A stretch of DNA of 64,000 nucleotides from Deltaproteobacteria bacterium (lineage in GTDB: Bacteria; Desulfobacterota; Dissulfuribacteria; Dissulfuribacterales; QOAL01). Where the stretch lies: the NCBI GenBank assembly GCA_024275145.1, contig JAJRZR010000055.1, forward strand, positions 22,797-86,796, in the 5' to 3' direction. The notes under the pieces were generated by a model. That model worked only from the letters and a program-made list of their open reading frames with translations, was not told the DNA's origin and ran no database searches. Of the stretch, positions 17,565 through 26,828 are shown piece by piece (positions within the stretch are counted from its first letter, which is position 1; each line of letters starts with the position of its first letter). The translations under genes were made by a program, and so were the position numbers.

Positions 17565-18443
17565 ATGGAAGACCTCAAACAATATCAGGCAGACGAAGGA
17601 TTTCTATTTGAGATTGTCAATGCCGTACCCTCTGGAATCTTTGTCACGGATCTCGACCACAACATACTTATAATCAACCGGGCGGCCGCACAGCTTGTTA
17701 ACAAGACACCTGGCGAATGCTTCGACAGAAAATGCTATGAGATATTTAATACCCCCATATGCCGCACTGACAGATGTACTTGCAAGGTGGCCACAGACAA
17801 AAATGCCGTCAACCGTGGGCAAACCATTTTGAGGATAGATAGCAAGGAGATACCCATAGAGTATGCAAGCCGTCCGCTACGTAACCACGTGGGCAAGGTA
17901 ATCGGTTGCGTAGAGCACTTTATAGATATCTCCAGCCGCCTTGAGCAGGAACGCCTCATCCTCAAGCAACAAGAGGACCTCCTGAAAAAACGTGATGAAG
18001 AAATCAGGCACATGCAGGAGGAGATACTGGAGCTGTCCACCCCTGTCATAGAGGTATGGGAAGGGATTTTGACACTACCACTTGTAGGTACCCTTGACAG
18101 CCACAGGGCCAGAAATGCAATGGAGCGCCTGCTGAATGCAATAGAAGAGACACGCAGTCCCTTCGTTATCATAGATATTACAGGGGTTCCCACCGTGGAT
18201 ACAGAGGTGGCCAACCATCTGCTCCAGACAGTAGATGCTGTAAGGCTCATGGGCAGCGAGGCGATATTGACCGGAATATCCACTCACATTGCACTCACAA
18301 TGGCCCATTTGGGGGTAAATTTGGGGAATATTACCGTAAGAAGCCGTATGACCGATGCCCTGCACCTTGCTATCCGGCATCTCTCCAAGAGAAAGGAAGG
18401 CCTTCCACCACATTACGGGTCCATGGAGCCACCAGAAAGCTGA
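17565..18443 (+). CDS. PAS-STAS protein, RsbR-like stressosome sensor
   Basis: 292 residues: PAS domain (about 12-122), coiled coil (122-160) and STAS domain (160-275). The STAS part keeps both RsbR phosphorylation positions as Thr213 in TVDTEV and Thr236 in ILTGIS. The PAS domain contains a Cys cluster (Cys52, 57, 66, 71, 73) that could bind a metal or sense redox state. AGAAGGAGC precedes the ATG. By analogy with Bacillus, RsbR proteins assemble with RsbS into a stressosome that holds the kinase RsbT. It starts a tight operon of five overlapping or adjacent genes. Confidence 0.82.
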   Translation: MEDLKQYQADEGFLFEIVNAVPSGIFVTDLDHNILIINRAAAQLVNKTPGECFDRKCYEIFNTPICRTDRCTCKVATDKNAVNRGQTILRIDSKEIPIEYASRPLRNHVGKVIGCVEHFIDISSRLEQERLILKQQEDLLKKRDEEIRHMQEEILELSTPVIEVWEGILTLPLVGTLDSHRARNAMERLLNAIEETRSPFVIIDITGVPTVDTEVANHLLQTVDAVRLMGSEAILTGISTHIALTMAHLGVNLGNITVRSRMTDALHLAIRHLSKRKEGLPPHYGSMEPPES

Positions 18444-18455
18444 TCCTGTCCCTTG

Positions 18456-18839
18456 ATGCGTCCTTATTCCGTTTTTATCCTGGGAAACATCCTCCTTGTC
18501 TCTATTCAGGAAGAAATAGATGACAAGAACGTGCAAAGATTGCTGGGCATCCTGGGTTCTTTGGTGATCAAGCACCGTATAACCGCTGTCATCTTTGATC
18601 TTCACGACGTAGAGGTGGTGGATACCTTTCTTGCTACCAATATCGAAAGGCTAGCGGATATGCTCAGGCTTCTGGAAGCACGGGTGATGATTTCCGGCCT
18701 CAGCGTACCCGCTGTCCTCACACTGCTGGATTTCAAAATCCAGTTGAGGGGAGTCGGTTTTGCCCTCGATGTGGAACAGGCGCTTGAAAAATTGGGTAAG
18801 CCAGGAGGCACCTTGCCCTTGAGGCCTCACCATGTCTGA
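18456..18839 (+). CDS. Single STAS-domain protein, RsbS-like
   Basis: The 127-residue protein is a bare STAS domain. The RsbS phospho-site context (VDSF in Bacillus) appears here as VVDTFLA, with Thr57 in place of Ser. The AVIFDLHDVEVVDTF strand-helix unit and the LSVPAVLTLLD helix fit RsbS. It should form the core of a stressosome-like complex and be the substrate of the neighbouring kinase. The start overlaps no gene but is only 12 bp after the PAS-STAS stop codon. Confidence 0.8.
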   Translation: MRPYSVFILGNILLVSIQEEIDDKNVQRLLGILGSLVIKHRITAVIFDLHDVEVVDTFLATNIERLADMLRLLEARVMISGLSVPAVLTLLDFKIQLRGVGFALDVEQALEKLGKPGGTLPLRPHHV

Positions 18840-19284
18840 GGCCGGCCTGTCTCCTCCCAGCAATCGTACCGGAAACATACACACCTTTGACACCATTTGT
18901 GCACCAGTGGACAGGGTTCACGGGCTGAGCGCAATCAGGCAACATGCCCGCCGCTGCATTACCTCGTGGAATCTCAACCCGATGGCACGGGCCGAGATCC
19001 TCACCATCATAAATGAACTGGGGAACAATATCCTCCACCATGGTGGAGAAGGCAGGATATGCATAACCCCTGCTCAAATCAATGGACATCTTGGTTTCAG
19101 GATCATAGCGGAGGACACGGGGCCTGGCATATCCAGCCTTGGTAGGGCTGGATTCCATGGCCATTCCAGGGGCAAGGGCCTGGGGCTTGGTCTGAAAGGG
19201 ATAGAGCGTATGGCAAACGATCTCAGAATCGCATCAAGGCTCCCTAAAGGCACCTATGTCGAGGTGTGGAAATGGGTCTTTTGA
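18832..19284 (+). CDS. RsbT-like serine/threonine kinase (HATPase fold)
   Basis: 150 residues with a GHKL ATPase fold: N-box NELGNNILHH (61-70), G1 box DTGPGI (95-100) and G2 box GKGLGLGL (114-121). These match RsbT, the kinase that phosphorylates STAS domains of RsbR and RsbS and, once released, activates a downstream phosphatase. It overlaps the STAS gene by 8 bp at its start and the next gene by 13 bp at its end. Confidence 0.82.
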   Translation: MSEAGLSPPSNRTGNIHTFDTICAPVDRVHGLSAIRQHARRCITSWNLNPMARAEILTIINELGNNILHHGGEGRICITPAQINGHLGFRIIAEDTGPGISSLGRAGFHGHSRGKGLGLGLKGIERMANDLRIASRLPKGTYVEVWKWVF

Positions 19285-20354
19285 AAATACAGCCACGATG
19301 GTTTGAGACGGGCGTGAATACCCCCGCTGAGGTGGTTCTTGTCAGGCAAAAGGCAAAACACATATCGGCCTCACTGGGATTTTCAGAGCGCAAACAGGCG
19401 GAAATTACATTACTGGCAAGTGAACTGGCACAAAATCACATAGATCACCATACCCAACGGGGGGTAATCAGAATAAATGGCCAGATCATCAACGGTACCG
19501 CATACCTGGTGCTTGCCAGCCTTGATGAAGGGCCGGGCATAGCCGATGTGACAAACGCCCTGTCGAATGGGATGAGCAGCTCCAAGGGGCTTGGCAATGG
19601 CCTTGGAAGCATTGTCCGTCTTTCCGATGACTGGGCTATTTGCTCCAGGAAAATCGGCCCGTTGCCCTGCCCGGACCTGGAAGGCCTACCCTTGAACCAG
19701 ACGATAGTTTCGGCCTCGTTCTGGGCAGCGCCCCTATTTGGGGCATGCGAGGCCCGTTTGGATTTTTCCTGCCTGGTGCGCCCGTTCCCTGGAGAGGATT
19801 TTTGCGGTGACGCCCCTCACATAGCCGCAGAATCCAATTTTGTGAGGATCACGTTGGTAGATGCCCTGGGACACGGTAAAAGGGCAGCGGAATCGATTGA
19901 AACGATATCGGAGATACTAGACCTTCTGCCCGCCCGTTTGGATCCGCACCGGGTGATACAACATATGAGCCATGGCCTGGTAAATGCCAGCCGGGGGGTG
20001 AGTGCCCAGGTACTGCGTCTTGACATATCCAGGGGGATTGTGGATTGCGCAGGAATTGGCAATGTCGGAACCATTCTCTACCTGGATGGAATACGATATG
20101 CGTCCATAAACAGACCCGGCATACTTGGTAGCTGGTCAACAGGTAGCAATGAAAGAAAGATACAGAGGTTTGAGGGAACATCCAACATACTTGCCTTCAT
20201 GTACACAGATGGAATCGTTTCACCTCCGCCCATCCCCAAAAGTGCCGCTGCAGGCGCCTTTTCTCCCCTGATATGGAACCAGATTCTTTTCAAGCCCACT
20301 GCCTCCGGTCTGGATGATGCGTCACTTATGGTCTGGCAATGGAAAAAAAGATAA
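19272..20354 (+). CDS. Fusion of RsbT-like ATPase and RsbX-like PP2C phosphatase
   Basis: 360 residues. The N-terminal about 135 form a second GHKL ATPase (SELAQNHIDH, DEGPGI, GLGNGLG). The C-terminal about 200 form a SpoIIE/RsbX-type PP2C phosphatase with metal-binding motifs GEDFCGD, VDALGHG, YTDGI and LDDASL all kept, so it is probably active. In Bacillus, RsbX resets the stressosome by dephosphorylating RsbS and RsbR; here kinase-like and phosphatase parts share one chain. ATG at 19272 overlaps the previous gene. Confidence 0.8.
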   Translation: MGLLKIQPRWFETGVNTPAEVVLVRQKAKHISASLGFSERKQAEITLLASELAQNHIDHHTQRGVIRINGQIINGTAYLVLASLDEGPGIADVTNALSNGMSSSKGLGNGLGSIVRLSDDWAICSRKIGPLPCPDLEGLPLNQTIVSASFWAAPLFGACEARLDFSCLVRPFPGEDFCGDAPHIAAESNFVRITLVDALGHGKRAAESIETISEILDLLPARLDPHRVIQHMSHGLVNASRGVSAQVLRLDISRGIVDCAGIGNVGTILYLDGIRYASINRPGILGSWSTGSNERKIQRFEGTSNILAFMYTDGIVSPPPIPKSAAAGAFSPLIWNQILFKPTASGLDDASLMVWQWKKR

Positions 20355-21670
20355 CCCAGCGATTGCATATCCTTACCCTGGTGGTCCGAAAGGGAGGGGA
20401 TATCCCGCTTGTCCGGGAAAAGGCAAAGGTACTGGCAAAGATCTGTTCCTTTTCCCGCATAGCCAGTGTTCAACTGGCCACCGCTGCCTCAGAGGTGGCA
20501 AGGCTCCTTATGAAGACAAGTGGCGGCGGCACCGTCTCCTTTTTCCTGATCTGTTGTAAGATCGACCGCCATGGCAAAAAAACATATGGAGGCATTGAAC
20601 TTTTCTTCGAGGGACAAAGACCTTGCGCCCCTGTAGAAGCAGGAACGAATGGTGGCCCTTCCTGCCTCTTGTCGCTCGAGGAATTTGAAAAGACACCACC
20701 CATCCCCGGCCTGAAGAAGGTGCTGGATGAAATATCCATAGAGGGATGGGGGACAGGTGGGACCTTGAGGATCAAGGGAGTGAAATGGGGGAAGTATCTC
20801 TCCTGGGAAAAAATCCAGGGCAGGGATGAACTCATAAGAAAGCAATTGTTTCCAGACACGGAAAAATCCTACCTGGAAAACCTGCGGGCCAAACACCAGG
20901 AGGTCCTTCGTCTGCTTCGAGAGCTTACCCGAAAAAACAGGGAACTTGATCAGGCGAATTCTGAGCTTCTACAGTTGGGCCGCGATCTTGAAATCCTGGC
21001 CCATGAACGTACCATGGCGGAGATCGCCCTGAGGATCGCCGATAGAGTCCGAAATCCCGCAACCGTAATAGGGGGCCTTGCCAGGATACTGCTGAAAAGA
21101 TTTCCTGATGACGCCCTATACAGGGATAAGATCGACGCAATTTTCAAGGAGGCGAAGAAACTGGAAAGGATAGTAAGTGATTTTGAAAGGCTTGCAAAGG
21201 AACACGAGCAATCCTTTGAAAAGGTGGATCTAAAAAAGATAGTAGACGAAGTACTTACTACATGGAAGCCTGCATTGTTCCAGCAGGCCATTCAATTGAG
21301 CGAAAAAATGGCCAGCGCCCCGGTCATGATACGGGCAAATACACAGACCTTGAAGGTAGCACTACTCCACGTACTTAAAAACGCCGTGGAGGCATCACAG
21401 GCGGGAGGAAAAATAACGGTCACGGTATCCAGGGACAAGGGCCGTCCGTTTGTAAGTATCGAAGACCAAGGCTATGGAATCAAAAAATCCGTCATGAAGG
21501 AACTGTTCAAGGGACCGGTGACCACCAAAAAAAGCGGTACAGGTCTCGGCCTCATGATGGTCCAACAGATCATAAAAGAACACCAGGGAGAGGTAAGGAT
21601 CGAAAGCACCGAAGGAGAGGGAACGAAAATTATCCTTCTTTTTCCCAAGAGATGGAAAGAATGTGACTAA
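20339..21670 (+). CDS. RsbT-like/histidine-kinase-like protein with Asp at the phospho-acceptor position
   Basis: 443 residues. Residues 10-160 look like a degenerate GHKL ATPase, 175-225 a coiled coil, 225-290 a HisKA-like hairpin and 300-437 a full HATPase domain (HVLKNAVEAS, EDQGYGI, GTGLGLMMV). Where kinases have AHEIRNP this protein has ADRVRNP, so the phospho-acceptor His is Asp235. It cannot autophosphorylate in the usual way; it may act as a pseudokinase or phosphorylate a protein partner. It overlaps the phosphatase gene by 16 bp and ends the partner-switching operon, or couples to a small frame at 21663. Confidence 0.75.
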   Translation: MEKKITQRLHILTLVVRKGGDIPLVREKAKVLAKICSFSRIASVQLATAASEVARLLMKTSGGGTVSFFLICCKIDRHGKKTYGGIELFFEGQRPCAPVEAGTNGGPSCLLSLEEFEKTPPIPGLKKVLDEISIEGWGTGGTLRIKGVKWGKYLSWEKIQGRDELIRKQLFPDTEKSYLENLRAKHQEVLRLLRELTRKNRELDQANSELLQLGRDLEILAHERTMAEIALRIADRVRNPATVIGGLARILLKRFPDDALYRDKIDAIFKEAKKLERIVSDFERLAKEHEQSFEKVDLKKIVDEVLTTWKPALFQQAIQLSEKMASAPVMIRANTQTLKVALLHVLKNAVEASQAGGKITVTVSRDKGRPFVSIEDQGYGIKKSVMKELFKGPVTTKKSGTGLGLMMVQQIIKEHQGEVRIESTEGEGTKIILLFPKRWKECD

Positions 21671-21815
21671 ACCCTCATATGACGCATATCTTCCGGTGCT
21701 TCGTCTGGATACGAAGATACACAGCCTCAATCCTTATGTAAAAGAGATCCTGGTGGGGGAACGCAATTCCGCATCAATCCAGGCACTACTCCAGATTTCC
21801 CGTAAAATTAAATGA
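21663..21815 (+). CDS. Possible 50-residue protein at the end of the STAS cassette
   Basis: A GTG at 21663 overlaps the last codons of the kinase-like gene and opens a 50-residue frame ending in TGA at 21813. The product is protein-like (LRLDTKIHSLNPYVKEILVG, then a basic helix) and not low complexity. Its 3' end overlaps the convergent U32 gene by 30 bp. No family is recognised; it may be a small effector or chance coding. Confidence 0.4.
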   Translation: MTKPSYDAYLPVLRLDTKIHSLNPYVKEILVGERNSASIQALLQISRKIK

Positions 21816-24035
21816 CCTTCCCCTGGCCAGCCTGGAAAGTGCCTTAATATCCTTGATAGGCCTTCGAGGAAATTTCCACCCCCTGGGCCAATTTGAAAAA
21901 TCAATGATCCATGCGGCAAAATCGGCATCTTCAAGCAGCTTTCTATAGCCGAGCAGGGACAAGGGATGCTCCGACAGGAGTAAACCTGTACCCCATGACC
22001 TTTGCCAATGATATTTTTCTCCCCTGATACTGGTGACCGGCATTCGCTCAGAAAAGGTGGAATGGTCCATCCTTGAGGTAAACAACGGTATAAAACCATA
22101 TACAGTGATCGACACCGGTAGCCCATGGCCCTTTATTGCGGCCTTGGCATTCTTGAAGTCGGTCTCTACAGTAAACTGGGGATAATTGATGCCGATCCGC
22201 CTTGCTGCCCTGACCGCCTGGGAATTCAGTAGATTCAACGTGTAAGAGCCAAACGTGCGGACGGTGGCCTCGGCCTTTGGGGGGTTGTCCAGGCATGACC
22301 TCAAGAGGGCGATATGACCGATATTGCTCAACTGGAAGTTACGGTGTCCATTGGCAATCAGGGCCCTGAGCCTTGCCTGGAACCTGGCAATGTTTGATTG
22401 TTCAATGATGGGGGGTAAGGCCCATATGAGTTCACGATGCCTTAGCCAGCCTGGTTTACCCTTCATGAATCTGTTGCAGTTATCGCCGGTCATCTCGAGT
22501 ATCAGCCCCTGATATTCGATGTGGCGCAACCTTTCAAGGAGCTCTATCTCCTTTACCTTTATAAAAATTGTGGCTCGACGCATCCTTTTCCTCTTGCCGC
22601 CTCGGCTGTTGCCTTGTTCAGGCACGGGGGGACGATTTAGCCTTTGAGCCAGCCGTTCAGCCGATGAGGCACCTGCCTGGGCGGCCTTGTCTATACGTTT
22701 CAACGTATCGGCGCCAAGCCTCTTCACAAGGGCCTGTACAGGTGCGCCATCAACCCCTTTCTTCCCGGCAAACCTTGATCTGGTCGTATCGGTCTTGAAG
22801 AGAAGCGCTCCTGTACCCCCTGATCCTGGGAATTTATCTATCCCTACGCTGAAAAGTCCATCCTTCATCACCCTTACGTCGATACAGTTTAGTCCTTGCT
22901 GGGTATCGGTCTTGGGGAAGACCAACCTGAGCCGGTCACCCGGCGATGGTGGGGCAGGGCCGACGACAAGGAGCCTTTTGCCTGAAAATTTCCTTATCTT
23001 TCCCAAGAACTTCCCGGTATTTGCAGTTCTCGTAGGTGAGATGGCATCTCGCGGCCTTGGAGACATCAGATAGCCGGTACAGAGCGGCCTTCCCAAGGCC
23101 TCCCTTACCAGCTCCCTTGCCTCCTTGATGGCATCGATTATCTTGTTTCCGTTGGCATCCAGGACCATGCGGTAGGCCTTGATCACCTGGGCTACGTAAT
23201 GGGCAGGCCTTAACCTTCCTTCAATCTTCAGGGACTTAATGCCGATCCTCTTTAGATCATGCAGAAAATCCAAGGCGCACAGGTCATCCATCGAAAAAAA
23301 TGACCCCGTCCCGGTCTTCCAGGTAAAACGACGGCGGCATGGCTGGACACATCTTCCCCTGGTGCTCGAACGGCCACCAGAGAAGCTACTGAACATGCAC
23401 AGTCCAGAATAGGTAAAACAAAGCGCGCCATGCACGAAGACCTCCAGATCCAGCTGGGTGGCCTTCTTTACAGCCAGGGTCTCCTCCAGTGTCATCTCCC
23501 TTGCAAGCACGGCCCTGGCAAACCCCATCCTTTCTGCCTGACGGACACCGTATTCATTGTGAATCGTCATCAATGTGCTCGCATGAAGCGGCAGGGTAGG
23601 GAAAAACCGCCGTGCGATACTCCAGACCCCAAGATCCTGAATTATGAGTGCATCCGCGCCAAATTCATTGAGAGCGGCAAGTATCTTGACCACTTGTCCT
23701 AGTTCAGATTCCTTGACGAGACAGTTCAGGGCGACGAAGGCCTTCTTGTCATTAAGATGGGCAAGTTCGATCAACCTACCGGTTTCCTCAATGGAAAAAT
23801 TCCTGCCAGCTGCCCTTGCGTTCAGGTTGGATACGCCCAGATAAACCGCATCGGCTCCGTTTTCGATGGCGGCCCAGAACGCATCTTTAGTTCCGGCCGG
23901 TGCCAAAAGTTCCGGAGAATCTTGGCAAGTCTTCCGCATAAGGGATTGTTCCCGGCCATGATAAAGGGTCATTGGCCTTTTGGAGGTCGCCGATGTCCTT
24001 TTTTTAACCCTGAAGCGTCTTTTTTTATTGCCCAT
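21786..24035 (-). CDS. Peptidase U32 family protein (RlhA/TrhP-like, RNA hydroxylation)
   Basis: 749 residues. The N-terminal TIM-barrel-like domain starts with SPELLAPAGTKDAFWAAIENGADAVYLG. The U32 signature EVFVHGALCFTYSGLC is followed by CVQPCRRRF, which supplies Cys residues for an Fe-S cluster as in RlhA and TrhP. These enzymes hydroxylate 23S rRNA or tRNA and are not proven peptidases; DUF3656-type C-terminal regions are typical of the long form. The first 45 residues are very basic and the start may be at an internal Met (for example residue 22 or 33). It is divergent from mpl. Confidence 0.8.
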   Translation of the reverse strand: MGNKKRRFRVKKRTSATSKRPMTLYHGREQSLMRKTCQDSPELLAPAGTKDAFWAAIENGADAVYLGVSNLNARAAGRNFSIEETGRLIELAHLNDKKAFVALNCLVKESELGQVVKILAALNEFGADALIIQDLGVWSIARRFFPTLPLHASTLMTIHNEYGVRQAERMGFARAVLAREMTLEETLAVKKATQLDLEVFVHGALCFTYSGLCMFSSFSGGRSSTRGRCVQPCRRRFTWKTGTGSFFSMDDLCALDFLHDLKRIGIKSLKIEGRLRPAHYVAQVIKAYRMVLDANGNKIIDAIKEARELVREALGRPLCTGYLMSPRPRDAISPTRTANTGKFLGKIRKFSGKRLLVVGPAPPSPGDRLRLVFPKTDTQQGLNCIDVRVMKDGLFSVGIDKFPGSGGTGALLFKTDTTRSRFAGKKGVDGAPVQALVKRLGADTLKRIDKAAQAGASSAERLAQRLNRPPVPEQGNSRGGKRKRMRRATIFIKVKEIELLERLRHIEYQGLILEMTGDNCNRFMKGKPGWLRHRELIWALPPIIEQSNIARFQARLRALIANGHRNFQLSNIGHIALLRSCLDNPPKAEATVRTFGSYTLNLLNSQAVRAARRIGINYPQFTVETDFKNAKAAIKGHGLPVSITVYGFIPLFTSRMDHSTFSERMPVTSIRGEKYHWQRSWGTGLLLSEHPLSLLGYRKLLEDADFAAWIIDFSNWPRGWKFPRRPIKDIKALSRLARGRSFNFTGNLE

Positions 24036-24173
24036 AAGAAGTTATTCTCTGAAACCGTTCTGATCTTTTCATGCCTGCCAAGACCGGGATGATGCAACCC
24101 CTATGTATTCTATGCAATTATGCAGGTCCTGATGCAGGCTCGACGATAAAATTACCATTAAGAGGATATTTCA

Positions 24174-25658
24174 ATGACCGATACAGACTTAACGTGCCCG
24201 CTCCCTCTCCCGGGTGAATGGATATACCTCATGGGGATTTGCGGAACCGGCATGGCCGCACTGGCAGGACTTTTGAAAGAGAAGGGATACAGGGTTTCAG
24301 GCTCGGACAGCGCAGCCTATCCCCCAATGAGCCGGCTTCTCAAGGATCTGGGTATCCATGTACACATTGGATATTCTACCAGGAACCTGGAGAAATTGCC
24401 CGAACCGTTTAAAACAGATCGGCATACGAACCTTCCCGCCTTTCCGGCCCTGGTGATCATAGGAAACGTGATTCGTGCAGAGAATCCAGAGGCAAGGTTT
24501 GTTCTCTCAACCGGGTTGCCGTATATGTCCTTTCCACAGGCAATTTCCCATTTCTTCCTGGACGGTAGGACCCCGCTTGTAATCTCGGGGACCCATGGAA
24601 AGACCACCACCTCCACACTCACGGTATCTGCCCTCGAGGCCTGCGGGCAGAGGCCAGGTTTCATGATCGGCGGGATATTGCGGCAATTTGGATCTGGATT
24701 CCGGCTGGGCACCACTCCCTGGTTCGTTCTCGAAGGGGACGAATACGATACAGCGTTCTTTGACAAAGGGCCCAAGTTCCTGCACTATAGGCCAAATGCC
24801 GCCATTATCACCAGCATAGAATTCGATCATGCGGACATCTTCAAGGACCTTGATGAAATCAAATCGGCATTCAAGAGGCTGGTGGCCTTGATACCTAGAA
24901 ATGGGCTGCTGGTGGCCTGTGGAGATTGGCAAACGGTAAGGGATGTGGCGGCAAATGCCCGCTGCAGGGTAGTCTTCTATGGTGAAGGAGCGGATAATAA
25001 ATGGAGGCTCGAGGGGCTGGATGTCGGCCCAAGGGCCACCTGCTTCGACGCACACGACGGGAATGGAGACATAACCAGGGTGTGTCTAAGGATGCCTGGG
25101 CGCCACAATGCACTTAATGCATTGGCAGCCTTGGCCCTCCTCACAGAGCTTGGAATGGACAAGGGGGAGGCCGTCCAGGGACTTGCCTCCTGCACTGGTG
25201 TCAAAAGGCGGCAGGAGGTAAGGGGACAAAAAGGCGGAATTACGGTCATTGACGACTTTGCACATCACCCCAGGGCTGTACAGGAAACCCTCTCAGCCCT
25301 GAAGGCAACATATCCCGGAGGAAGGCTGATAGCTGTCTTTGAACCACGGACTAACACCAGCAGGCGCAGCGTGTTTCAGGAAGTATATCCAGCCTCTTTC
25401 GATAGCGCTGACATGGTACTGGTAAGGGCCGTGCCCGATCCTGACAAGGCACCCGAGGGAGACCGTTTTTCCTCTGAAGTACTTGTTGCAGACCTCAAAA
25501 AAAGGGGAATCCCCGCTGAATTTTTCCAGGATGCCGGCCAAATAGTTGCATACCTAGTCGATAAGGCTGAAAACGGTGACACCATTGCCATCCTTTCGAA
25601 CGGGGATTTCGAAGGACTTCACGAAAGGCTTCTGGCATCACTTCCAGACGATTCTTAG
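24174..25658 (+). CDS. mpl: UDP-N-acetylmuramate:L-Ala-gamma-D-Glu-meso-DAP ligase
   Basis: Mpl reattaches tripeptide recovered from cell-wall turnover to UDP-MurNAc. The 494-residue ligase has the N-terminal GICGTGMAALAGLL, the ATP loop SGTHGKTTT, and the features that separate Mpl from MurC: LEGDEYDTAFFDK and FEPRTNTSRR. RHNALNALAA and FAHHPRAV are further Mur ligase motifs. An AGAGGA sequence precedes the ATG. Peptidoglycan recycling fits the transpeptidase, transglycosylase and elongasome genes elsewhere in the window. Confidence 0.9.
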   Translation: MTDTDLTCPLPLPGEWIYLMGICGTGMAALAGLLKEKGYRVSGSDSAAYPPMSRLLKDLGIHVHIGYSTRNLEKLPEPFKTDRHTNLPAFPALVIIGNVIRAENPEARFVLSTGLPYMSFPQAISHFFLDGRTPLVISGTHGKTTTSTLTVSALEACGQRPGFMIGGILRQFGSGFRLGTTPWFVLEGDEYDTAFFDKGPKFLHYRPNAAIITSIEFDHADIFKDLDEIKSAFKRLVALIPRNGLLVACGDWQTVRDVAANARCRVVFYGEGADNKWRLEGLDVGPRATCFDAHDGNGDITRVCLRMPGRHNALNALAALALLTELGMDKGEAVQGLASCTGVKRRQEVRGQKGGITVIDDFAHHPRAVQETLSALKATYPGGRLIAVFEPRTNTSRRSVFQEVYPASFDSADMVLVRAVPDPDKAPEGDRFSSEVLVADLKKRGIPAEFFQDAGQIVAYLVDKAENGDTIAILSNGDFEGLHERLLASLPDDS

Positions 25659-25721
25659 CTAATAGCCGTCCGGACCCCCTACCATCTTGCATACCCGTGA
25701 TCATAATGACAAGGACATCAT

Positions 25722-26828
25722 ATGGTATTCGAGGAAATTAAGGCCTCCAGACAGTCTTTCGCCAGACGTGGCAGGTTATATACCTTTCATGGAATTGTTG
25801 AAACGCCTGTATTCATGCCAGTTGGTACCCAAGCAACTGTAAAATCCCTTACCCCGGAGGATCTGATTTCATGCGGCGCGCAGATAATACTCGGTAACAC
25901 CTACCACCTCTATCTGCGACCAGGACACAGGTTGATAGAATCCCTTGGAGGCCTTCATAGCTTCATGGGGTGGTCCGGGCCCATCCTTACCGACAGCGGA
26001 GGATTCCAGGTCTTCAGCCTGTCGCCCCTCAGGAAGATCCGGGAAGAAGGCGCTATATTCAGATCACATATAGATGGCTCACTCCACGAACTCACCCCAG
26101 AGCTTGCCATCGAGGTCCAGGAAAGTCTCGGGGCAGACATCATGATGTGCCTGGATACCTGTATACCATACCCCTCTTCCTTTCAGGATACCCAGAAGGC
26201 CACCGATTTGACCGAACGCTGGGCCAAAAGATGCCTGGACGCACGTAAAAGGGACGAACTATTGCTTTTTGCCATTGCCCAGGGCGGGATGTATCCAGAG
26301 CTGAGAAGACACAGTATACAAGGACTCCTGAAAATGGGGTTTGACGGCTACGCCCTTGGAGGGCTCAGCGTTGGGGAGCCAAAGGAACTGCTGCTAAAAA
26401 TTATTGAGGATTCGAGGCCGCTGATCCCCTCACGTTTCCCGGTTTATGTAATGGGCGTGGGCACCCCTGAGGATATCGTGGAATGCGTTTATCGTGGAAT
26501 AGACATGTTCGATTGCGTAATGCCTACTAGGAACGCTAGAAACGGTATGCTCTTTACTTCCTTCGGACGTATTGTTATAAAGAATGCTCGTTTTGCGCGG
26601 GATGAAGGCCCGATTGATCCGAATTGTAATTGCTATGTCTGCAATCGGTTTTCACGGGCATATCTGCGGCATCTCTTTATAGCCAAAGAACTTCTTGCCT
26701 ATCGTCTGAATACCTATCATAATCTCTATTACTATCTCAATCTGATGAAAGATATCAGGAATGCGATTGAAAGGGATGAATTCGAGGTATTTCGAAAGAA
26801 TTTTTATATGAAAAGGGAGGGAACTTGA
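25722..26828 (+). CDS. tgt: tRNA-guanine transglycosylase
   Basis: Tgt exchanges G34 for preQ1 in tRNAs with GUN anticodons on the queuosine pathway. The 368-residue enzyme shows the catalytic Asp in LTDSGGFQVFSL, the second in MFDCVMPTRNARNG, and the zinc site CNCYVC with a following His. Length is normal. It is followed directly by yajC with overlapping stop and start codons, a pairing common in bacteria. Confidence 0.95.
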   Translation: MVFEEIKASRQSFARRGRLYTFHGIVETPVFMPVGTQATVKSLTPEDLISCGAQIILGNTYHLYLRPGHRLIESLGGLHSFMGWSGPILTDSGGFQVFSLSPLRKIREEGAIFRSHIDGSLHELTPELAIEVQESLGADIMMCLDTCIPYPSSFQDTQKATDLTERWAKRCLDARKRDELLLFAIAQGGMYPELRRHSIQGLLKMGFDGYALGGLSVGEPKELLLKIIEDSRPLIPSRFPVYVMGVGTPEDIVECVYRGIDMFDCVMPTRNARNGMLFTSFGRIVIKNARFARDEGPIDPNCNCYVCNRFSRAYLRHLFIAKELLAYRLNTYHNLYYYLNLMKDIRNAIERDEFEVFRKNFYMKREGT

